DNA of 64,000 bases from Brachypodium distachyon (lineage: Eukaryota > Streptophyta > Magnoliopsida > Poales > Poaceae): contig NC_016131.3 in NCBI RefSeq assembly GCF_000005505.3, positions 68,522,355 through 68,586,354 on the forward strand, read 5' to 3'. The stretch's first letter is position 1; each line of letters opens with the position of its first letter. The position numbers and the translations under genes were made by a program. The notes under the pieces were generated by a model that ran no database searches, had not been told where the DNA came from, and saw only the letters and a list, made by a program, of their open reading frames with translations. Positions 32,456 through 43,000 of this stretch are shown piece after piece.

Positions 32456-33900
32456 TATTTTAAGCGTACACTCAAAAAACCTTTTATGATTTTCTGTAAA
32501 CATTTTTAAATTTCCGGAACTTTTAAATTAAAGTTTAGCTGAGTCATCTTATTTGAATTTTAAATCTCAAATCTTCAATCAAGTGTGCTAATATTTTGTA
32601 AAAGTACTTTTAGAAGGCCTTTCGTGATTGTTTGTGAAGATTTCAATTTTTTCTGGAAACCTCAAGATTCCGGCTTCAAATTTGGATGACCGAATGAACA
32701 GCTCTAAGCCGACGAACCAAAACTTGGTCAGAAAAATATGGCTCGTGACTCGTGAGTATGACGGGCGGGTCTGAATCATTAGTTTGTCTAGGTTTACAAT
32801 TCTTGTGGTTTTCGCTACTCATTATTCTTTGACTCGTGGGTGTCAGTTAATATATTTTTTAGGTTTGTAGCCTCGTGTTACACCCATATCCTTAGGTATG
32901 TGTATTGGTGCAATTTATTCTTTCTAGAATTGTTTCATGTGTATTCATTCATAAGAATACATCGACGACCATAGTTGCTCATCTGAGACCAAACCGTACA
33001 ATCCATGATCCGTTTTGGAACGGAAGGCAAAGACCCAAGACCTTTTGCATCAAATGTGCTTGAGGAGTAGCATTTTTTTACGAAGGGAAGAATCTAACTC
33101 AAGTTAATCTGTATTCTTTCAAGCCAAGATTCTTTGGTTCTCCTTTACCATACCCAAGGACGGACCCATAAACCCCGGAAACGATCTGTCAGGAGGAACC
33201 CAGTGCCGGCAGCATGCAGCTCTGAGCCAGCCAACATCGATCTCCCCATTTATTTCCCAGTGTAAAAACAAGCCAAAGGAGGGATCGATCACTACAGCCA
33301 CGACAGGCAGAAAGAGAGAGAGAGGGTGGAAAATAAAGAGAGTTCAGAACTAGCGCTGGCAGCTGGACACAGCGGAAGCCCTACGAGGCTCGCTCGGGCC
33401 ACCAGGAGAGCGAAAGCCCTCCTGTGAACTGGGGTCTTCCTCCAGTACGAAGCCGCCCGTAATAATGAACTGGGTTCTTCCTCCACACGCTCGTCGACAC
33501 GTGCCGCCCGTCCTCTGCCCTGCCTGACGTGCAGCCACCGCACCTTTTCTTACCACCCCGCGGCTAGTACCACGCTTTCCTCCCACAGCTCCGATCTACT
33601 ACTAGCTAGCTCTTCTTCCTTCCTCCTCGCCGTGGACGCAAACTGCTACTGTTGCAATGCGTCGTCAGCATCTACGGCGCGCGTGACGATCGATGAACGG
33701 GTACGAACTAACCTCACATCAAGTCATCAATCACCTCACGCACCCCACGGCTACGACCCTCCCCCACCACCACCCTCCCCTCCCCTCCTCCGCGTCCAAA
33801 AGAAAGCTACAGTACCAACAGAGTGAGTGAGAACGACGCAACGGAGCGATGAGCGCGGTGATTGACAGATGATATAGCTAAAGGATTGGGCCGAGACTTT
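32456..33900. other. LHS1 upstream region
   Basis: The first 250 bases are AT-rich and resemble the DNA left of element B: CATCTTATTTGAATTTTAAA near 32545 and CCGGCTTCAAATTTGG near 32670 both recur around 19780-19825. The rest is single-copy-looking promoter DNA with a GAGAGAGAG run near 33307 and C-rich stretches near 33760-33790. No gene is visible. Confidence 0.5.
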
Positions 33901-33904
33901 TCTA

Positions 33905-34054
33905 CATAAAGAGGTGGGGAGAGAGCGAGAGAGAATTAAGGAGGCACACCGTCCGGCCAAGCGGCAAGCATATGATCAGACATCCCTCTGCTGGCCAGGC
34001 TGCGTAAAAGTAACAGGAGAGAGAGAGGGAGAGAGAAAGAGGAAGAAGAAGAAG
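33905..34054 (+). promoter_or_regulatory. GA-rich 5' leader of LHS1
   Basis: The 150 bases before the ATG contain several GAGAGA runs, such as GGGGAGAGAGCGAGAGAG and GAGAGAGAGGGAGAGAGAAAG. TACATAAAGAGG near 33903 could be a weak TATA element. GA/CT tracts are known binding sites of plant GAGA-binding (BPC) factors that act on MADS-box genes. The role here is inferred. Confidence 0.4.
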
Positions 34055-37000
34055 ATGGGTCGGGGGAAGGTGGAGATGAAGCGGATCGAGAACAAGATCA
34101 GCCGGCAGGTGACGTTCGCCAAGCGCCGGAACGGGCTGCTCAAGAAGGCGTACGAGCTCTCGCTGCTCTGCGACGCCGAGGTCGCGCTCATCATCTTCTC
34201 CGGCCGCGGCCGCCTCTTCGAGTTCTCAAGCTCATCCTGGTACGCACCTGCCTCTTCGACAGCTAGCACTGATTAATCGACCCCCCCTTTATTTCAGTCC
34301 TTCTACACTTCTTGCTATAGCTTAATTTCCCCCTCTTTGCTTTCGATCGAATAGATTGGCGCAGGTTTCATGATCCAATCGATTCTGGCAGTTTGGCTTG
34401 GGTTTTAGATCCGCGACTTGTTTATCTCCCTCTTTCTCTCTCAGTACTGTGTTTCTTAGCTTAATTTTCTAGTCTTTGCTTGATCTCTGCCCTATATATC
34501 TGCCCGTCGTCTTCTCCGTCGTTTTGGTCGATTCCATTAATTTGATCACCGGGATCAGCAAGATCTGGCCAGATGAACCTCTCTCCGGCCCTCCTTTATT
34601 CTAACTACTAACTAAAGTGGGCACGACACGAGGCCCTAGCTTCATGTTCGTTAAAATCAACTAATTAAACCCGACGACGATGTTATTAGGCGATCGATCG
34701 ATCTGTTTACCATATATATGACCCCCGAGGTAGATTCCTCGAGCTGGACCAGATACCTGTCCTCTACATGCACACCTCACCATTATTATCTAGATCTCCT
34801 TCTATAACGGGCAAGAGCAGAGAAGCGATCCATCTACCTGCTGCTCCTTCCTTCCATCTTTAGACCTTCTGTTTGGCTGCCCATCTGTACTCCCAAGATC
34901 TCTTTCTCTTCCCATTTATGCTCAACAAATCCGCCGTCTCTTTTGTCTGACTCCTGCAAAGAAAGCAGGTGCCAGGATATGAGCAGTATTCTAGCTGTAC
35001 GTGTAATTAACACGTACGTATGCAGTATAGTACAGATGTGTTGAGATCGAAGTTGAGATCTATGATGCATCTTACTGTTCCATTAGTTACTGTTCCATTG
35101 AAGGTCTCCATCTGTCTCCGGCCATGCAAGAGGGAAGACTTCACCTATCTTCATCGAGCCCCGTGAACTGCCCGGTGTTGTGTTCTGCCGAGCCAGGCGT
35201 CAGATGTCGTGTGAGCATTTCCATCGCGCGTCATGTCAAAGAGGCAGCCCCGCTTCATGCAATAATATAAACTGAGTGGAGTAGTCTTTTTATTTCTTAC
35301 CCATGTGCGAAAACTGAATGAATTGATAGATGTACCGTACATTGAATTATACGTGCATGCAAGATAACGTGTTTTTTTTCCCTTTCTGTTCTCCTAAGTG
35401 AACTTTATTCTTAGGAGTAAAGTCCAGCGCGTATACATATTATGTGCTTCTAAAAGAAAAATACAGTTTGAATTGGGTTTAAAATTTCCCTGACAAGCAG
35501 AAACTGATTCAGATCAGGACTTTGCCTGTAAATTTATTTATTTATTGATAATGAGCAATTTTATTAATGTATCAAGCCAATACAAATAAACAAAAACTGG
35601 CGTCAAATGCGATGACAAAGTATCAAGGCTGCACACAACAAACATACTCACTCAGTTTCATAATTCTTATCGAAATATTACATGTATCTAGACACTTTTT
35701 AGGAATAGATACATCCTTTTTTGGGCAAATTTGAGACAAGAATTATGGAACGGAGGAAGTATAATGCGAAAGCTTAAAATCAGAAAACCAATAAGATAAA
35801 CAAGACTAGTAGTCCGCCGTCTTAAAGAAAATGCACCACCGGCTAGCACCTAGCTTTATGGAGACATTACACATTCCACAACCAGCGGGAAGAAGCAATG
35901 CCAAAGGACCGCGGCAGGGTCTTCTTTCCTTTTTCTTGCTGGACCCCCGTGGTGGTGGGTTTCGCACTAGATCCTCCGATGGCGGCGTGGGATCTCCTAT
36001 CGACACCTTAGCTGCCTGATCTGCCTCACGCATGTTGAATGTGGGTTTGGCCGCGGCGATGCGCATCATGGTTTGCAGATGTTGCATGAGGCCTCTCTGC
36101 GGAGTTGGAGTCGTCTTGCCATATCTGTTGTTGGTGTCAACAGGAAGACTGTCCTTCGCCACGACAAGAGGTGGATCGAAGGTGGTGCAGCGGTAACTAG
36201 AAACGGGGCGCTTGTCTTCTGCTTCCATCGTCTCCTCAAATGGGATCTGGTCAACGAGGTGTCATTAGCTGGTAGAGAGATTGATGGTAGTGATGGCTTG
36301 GATGACAAATGCGTGCACTCCAGTTGAAACACAAGACGAAGATCGGTCAGTGTCGACGCGCTTGCGTCATACCCTTGCTAAAGATGGTGGCTCAATGCTT
36401 GGCTTTGGGGATCGATGAAAGTTCTCAGTTTGACCTTCGGTTCGAATCATCACCATCGGTGCAAGTGCTATGAACACTTCTTGAAGGCTTTGCGTTGAAG
36501 TTATGTGCTTTTCTTTTGTTTCCAACATTTGTCATAGGGTTTGTGGTAGATTGATGGAGCTAACATCACGAGGTAGAAGAGCTTGTTTTTTTTTGTTGAC
36601 TTGTTTGACTTTGCTATCGGCTTTGGCACATACTTTCTTTCATGAATAATATTTGGTTGTACGCATCAACCGATGCAGAGGCTGGGGTCTTCCCCTTTTT
36701 GCAAAAAGAAAAAAACAAGTGAGCACGGAGTCTCGATGAACTTGAAGTCCTAGTTCATCACTAGAAGATGAAATGAGACGCAAAGCGTGTCCCAAATCAT
36801 ATCCCAATTGCAATCATTCGGTCGTCACCAACACAGATGTCAGGGTCCGAAACACTTTGAATCTTTGTCTTCATGGCCGTCATCTGAACCACCAAGACAA
36901 ACTCATAGGTCTCCACAACCGGCTATAAAATCAATATAGTAGAGAATGTGCTGATGTTTGAATCTACTTCAACTTGGAGAACCCTCACTCAAATTATCTT

Positions 37001-40000
37001 CCCAGGCTTCAAACGCCAACTTGAAGCGCCCTTCACTAACCTCACGGGGGCTATGGATCGCAAGAACCCTCACTCCTTCCCGTTGCCCATTTTTGCAGCT
37101 CAATCTCATCTCCAACTAACTATGTTTCACTACATATATTTTTTTGAAAAGGGGGAATGCTCCGGCCTCTGCATCGATCAATGCACATAACCATTTTATT
37201 GCCGTGTTCAAAAAACACCAAGTTTAGAGTTCAAGGGTCACAAAGTGGATACAAAATGAGCTAATGGAAAACATGTAACAAGAAAAGGCTAACATTGCCA
37301 TACCTTCTGGTGGACCACCATCCACCTTGGTTGAAGAAATCCCGTGCAACCTTCTCCAATCAATTGCACCTAGAATCCACAGGACTCCCACTGATACACA
37401 AGGAGCAAGTAGAACCATGGGCCCTGTAAAAAATGAACAACTCCAGTCTTGTTAAAACAAGATTTCCTACAATTTCAAATGGTCTGACATAAAGTTAAAA
37501 CCCCCACACAAATTTGAGCTTTTGTTGATTTATTAACCTTATTCAACCAATTCCCAAAACATATTCATGATAATGACTTGTGGAGGTAAATTATAAGCGA
37601 TATGAACGATACGCCAGTCCAGGCTAGAAAACGGACAAGACAGGAACAAATGATGATCAATTGTTTATTCGTTAACCAATCCAATTTCTCCTAACAAGGT
37701 TATCTTTAGTAAGAAAAAACTTTCTATTTAGAGACCACATGAAGATCTTTATCTTCAGTGGTATCTTGGGCTTCCACCGGTATTTATGGAGAAATCTACT
37801 GTGCCCATTCAGTGGTATCGTGGCGTCGAAAATGGGCATCGAAACCGGATCGGGGAAGATGATGTGGCATCGGATTGGTAGCCCCACGTTGTCGGAAACA
37901 CCGTCAACCAGCTTAGTTACCAAGATTAGAGTTTTCTGAGACCAACTGCCCCAAAAGTTGTGGTTTGTGAGACTATTACAAACAACCGTGGTTGTGTGAG
38001 ACAACTGCCACAAAAAGTGTGGTTCTCTGAAATTTACTCTAGATCTAACAAAAAGCACCCAAGGTGGTCAACTTCCACCTAAGAGAATCTCACTCATTGA
38101 AAAGGTTCACCATCATTAATCTCTGGACTAAACGGAACCAAGCCGTCCACTTAGTGCCAGTTACGGACCATCTAAAACCGATGTTGAGCGGAACCACGGA
38201 TGTAGAGAACATCTGTGACGAAAGTGTCTTCCAAATTTCAGTGTTATATAGAGATTGGTATTGTTGGGATATGGGCATGTCACCAAGGCACCAAGCCATG
38301 TATTCATCCCAAAATAAGTGACGTGGCAAATTCAAGCCATTTATTTTGAAACGAAAGGAATATATATCACCGCTGCTTTTTAAAGGGAAATATATGTCAC
38401 CGGACCTCTTTTTACAAACTCCTATATATTTATGCATTTCAAAGAGGTCCTGGCGTGTCGAGATATATCGCAGATGGAATAGTTATAGTTACTGTTCCAG
38501 TTCAGATACAGATACTCATCTCGATCTCCCAATTTTTACTTATCTTCATCGAGCCCCGTGTACGTAGATCTAGTTGCGTACAACTGAGAACGATGCGTCA
38601 CCCTGCAAGTGCAAAGTCGTCAGTACGTTCAGCCAAGCAGCTCAGCATCGCATGCAAACATGCAACGCGAGTAGTAGGACTCCGAGTACTATTTGACTGT
38701 ATTTCTCCTTTCCAAAAAAAAGTCAGTGCAGTAATATTTGTGGACCAATCGATTCGCGCACTGGATCCCGTTGTTCTGCTTGTACTTCTAGACCGTTCCT
38801 ATTGGGCTTATATTCTACAGTAATCTTACAACTTTATACGTACAGTGTTTCTTTCTTTTCCTCGTCATGCGTGCAGTCCGGATGAGAGTAGTAAGATCTA
38901 GTTCAGCCATTTGTGGCTAGCTCTTATTAAGGGCCTCTCTGGCTTAAAGAGATGTAGATGGATTTTTTAACTACAAATATATCCTAATTTGGGATTTTTA
39001 AATGGCATGTTTCACTGTAGGGACTGTACCCCGTAAGACCTAGTTCGGTTGTGTCCTACCCGGTGGGGATTGACATGAAAGGGTGGAATTTTAGTTCAAT
39101 TTTCCTTAAATTCCTCTCAATCCCCGTAGAAATTGTTGCAACAATATGCCCTATGGATTTCTCGTATGGATGCATGTTGATTAACTGCATGCATGTTACT
39201 TCCAAGAATAATTTGTACTCGGTCCAATCTCATGGAAACATTTTTTTGTGTGTCTATAACAAATTTAACACCTCAACAAATTAAATTGAAAGCTCCAATA
39301 ACAAAAAAAAACAGTTAAATCATTTTTTGTGCTCTAGCTAGGCGTCCAGATTTATCAAATGACAGTGTATCAGGTGAAAACCACTTTCATAGTGAAAGTT
39401 CCGTGAAAACCATTGTAAAATGTTCTTGGATATGTTAAGGAAGTGATATTTTATATACAATTCTTTTGGTGTACCCAAAATAAATATAGACTGTTCTTTC
39501 TAAGGGATAGTTCGTACTCGAACATAAATGTTAAGGAGTACCATCCTCGAAAGTTAAGGAGTACCATGTAGTGAAGGATAAAATTGCAATCTCAATATAA
39601 CTAACGCACTAAGTGTAGAGAGTATTTTTGTAATTTTAATCAAATTAGTACACAAACACGTCCCATCATTTTTTTCCAATCAATCCCCTTCCCTAAGAAA
39701 ACCTAATTTTATTAGTCAATTCGGCAAGCAGCGGAGATGGAGGCAGGAAAAGATCAGTCGTGGCTGAGTCTGATAATTTGATCATCTAGATGCGACTCAT
39801 GCTGAGCTTGGCAAAAAATACCAATTCCGTGCCTCGGCGGGAAGCCGCCGATCCGTTGTGAATCTCCAATACGCTTCATGTTTCCTCCTAACCTTTTCCT
39901 ATGCCTTAGGCTGTATATCTGGTATGATGATAATCACAAGTACCGCATTCACGCTGCATTTACAGATGCCAAGGCTTACTCCCATGTCCCAATTGTCATT

Positions 40001-43000
40001 AAACTAGTCTTGCTCGGGAATCTGACCAAATAACAAGCCAATTCACATCTAACTGCATGATGGACTAGTGTGGCCTTTGCCAGGGAAGATAAAACGTGGT
40101 ATTGAAGACTTGAAGTAGGCGGTTGCAGTGCATCCTCTCGATCGGAAAGACGACTGCTCCGTGCGCTCGATCTGACACGAAGATTAAGGATAAAAGTCTA
40201 GGTTACCCTACATCTTTAACTTTACTCATATAGAAGACTCAATTGGTGGCGGCGGTCCACGCGTCACCTTTGAACCGTGAGTATTTCATTTTGTCTGCAT
40301 CACTTGTTGATTTGGCACAATCATTGACATAAAAAGGAATATGCATTACTATATGATCTAAGATAATAGATATAATACATCATTCTATTTAAATATGTAT
40401 TTTTAGGCCGTAGGAATGCACGGGTATTGTCCTGGTTACGGATAATAAAAAATGTCTAAATTACCCACGGACGTGGGGCCAGAGCATTTTGGACTCACAT
40501 CTCTAGCTTAGAATGGAGCGTCAACGTACCGTAAAAACACTTTATATACGTGTAAAATAAGTTTAAGTCCAAACTCAATCGCGTTTAGCAACAGGAAAAA
40601 ACCCTTCGGCATGAATAGTGGTTCTTCACTATTGGCACTATTCATTTGTGCATATTTTTTTTTATTCCTTCCAAATGCTATTGAGTTTCAACTTGAAATA
40701 TTGCATGATTGTAGAACATCATATCTCAAACATATTGCATTTTTGCAGGAATTTTTGAATTTCTAAACATGTTTCTATGGGGCAAATTCTCCCGAACCTG
40801 TTACTCCATCAAGAATAAACGGAGTATTAGAAAAGGGCATTTCTGTCTTTTCACATTTTCACATGGATAAAAATAAAAAATAATAATAGTTCGATCATCT
40901 CTCTCCCGCAGTCCCGTTGTTCCAGCCCGCCGCCGTCCTCGCCACGCACGCTGACGCCTTCCTAGCCCGCGGCCGCCGCCGTCGCCATCACAGCCCGCCG
41001 TCACTTCTGTCCTCGCAGCCCGCGCCGCCGCTGCTCTTCCAGTGCACCGCCACCGTCCTCGCAGCTCATCGCAGCCCGCACCACCATCGAGCCCGCAACC
41101 CCCACTGTCCCTTGTGCTCGCTGCGCGTGCCGCCGCAGCCTTCCCAGCCCGCGGCCGTCAATCTGTCGCCATGGCCGAGGCAAGCTCTGAGGCCAGCGGC
41201 CGCAGTGTCAGATCATCGCCGGAAGGAGGTAGTTCTTGAAGGCGGTCTGCAGGGGCGGCGGTGGCGGAGGCTGCGGCGGAGGGGGTCCAGGAGGTCTGCG
41301 GCGCCGGCGGACGGAGAGAGGGTAGAACGGGGAAGAAGACCTGAAACTGTCGGCATTTTACTTGTTCGCTTCATCCTCCGTGGGATACCCTTTTACCCCT
41401 GTCCGAGGATACCACGGGATACGCCACACAGGCACACAACAAAATTGGAGTATCAGGGAGTACCAACTCATCTGAGCCCTTAGATCAAAGTAAATGGACG
41501 GTATAAATTAATTTTGAGGTACCATAGAAGAGCTCTCATATGGAGTTTGTACTATGGGTGATTACAGCTGATATTTTACCCTATCAAAAACACTAAATTT
41601 AGTACAAATGGAAGAGTGAGTGCAAATGATATGTAGTTGTGGTGTGTTGGACTAGGACAATATGTGCCCCCTTAGCGCAACTGATAGGCTCAACCAGGCT
41701 TGAGCAAATCGTAGCTAGTTTGTCCATCTACAGACACTTCATCGATTAACACATAATTATGGTAAGAATTATGGCACATCTATACAATTTGTGGTTTCTC
41801 TCAAACCTTCAACACCCATAACAGTGGGTCGTCTACCGATGCCTTCCACGTCATCGTAATCCTTTTTTGTGTGTGAGAGAACTGCAAAGTTGAGAGATAA
41901 TGTCTATGATGTATTTTCTCAAACTTGCGTTTGGGCATAATACTATCTCAGTTCTCTCATCAACTTATGTGTAAAAGACAATTAAACCTTCATTAATGGT
42001 ACAACTAAGATGCAATTTTGACTTTCATGGTATTTTATGATAATATACTTAGAAGTCAAATTCTCGGAACTTATTCAATTATTCATATACCAAGATAAAC
42101 TAATATGCCTCTTGCACATCCTGTGATGAAGTAAATATTATTCGTACCAATATAAAATTATCTTTGTAGACATGACATATACTAGAGTTGGACTTCTGTT
42201 TTGTAGTTTTGATCATTACTTTGTTAAGATAGTTGGATACAAGGTTATCACATTATTAATTATGCTATTTGTTTGTATATGTATTTTATTAATTAGTTTA
42301 GCTAAGGCAAAGTGTATACATGATAATTTACATTTTCTAATTTTAAATTGATTATATTAGGCATGCACGCAAACTAGTTATCGATCACGCTAGCCGATAT
42401 ATTGATCAGTGCATTTTATATTTCTACTTAGCTAAAGTGCATGCGAAACATTCTCACCGTTCATTTTTTGCGAAGGATATATATATGTGCTTGCGATTGT
42501 ATGTTTTATAAAACAAATACTATTCCATCCTCAAAAAAAAGTTACAGTTGAACACTCACTAATCTTGTAGTGCACAAATTGTAATTATTAATGGATCTCG
42601 TTGGATTGGATCTTAATTTGTCCCAATACTTCCAACACATCAAGGGAGTCCAACATTTTTTTTGAAAGAATACTGCAGAGGAGAACCTGACAGTATAAAG
42701 AACATATATTCAAGTCCATGAGGACTTGAGCTCCGGTGGTGGGATTATACATCCCCCCCACAGACACACCCACCCACCCACCCCACCACCAGCAAAGTGA
42801 GCTAGGATAATTTCATAAGATGAAGTCCAATTCAGATGCCAGATAGCCAAATACAAAATTTGATGAATGCTGCAAACATAAAGAACTTGTGAGAGACCAC
42901 AAAGTAATTGAAAGTTTAGCGAGTCAAGTAAGAAGAAGATACAAATTCAGGAGCTCCAATGTGATTCTCTCATTTGCATGAATTGGCATGCGTTAAGCTT

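Noticed and set aside
36430..36455. GGTTCGAATC, resembling a tRNA B box
   Set aside because: No A box, acceptor stem or anticodon arm could be placed around it; it lies in LINE 3' UTR-like DNA.
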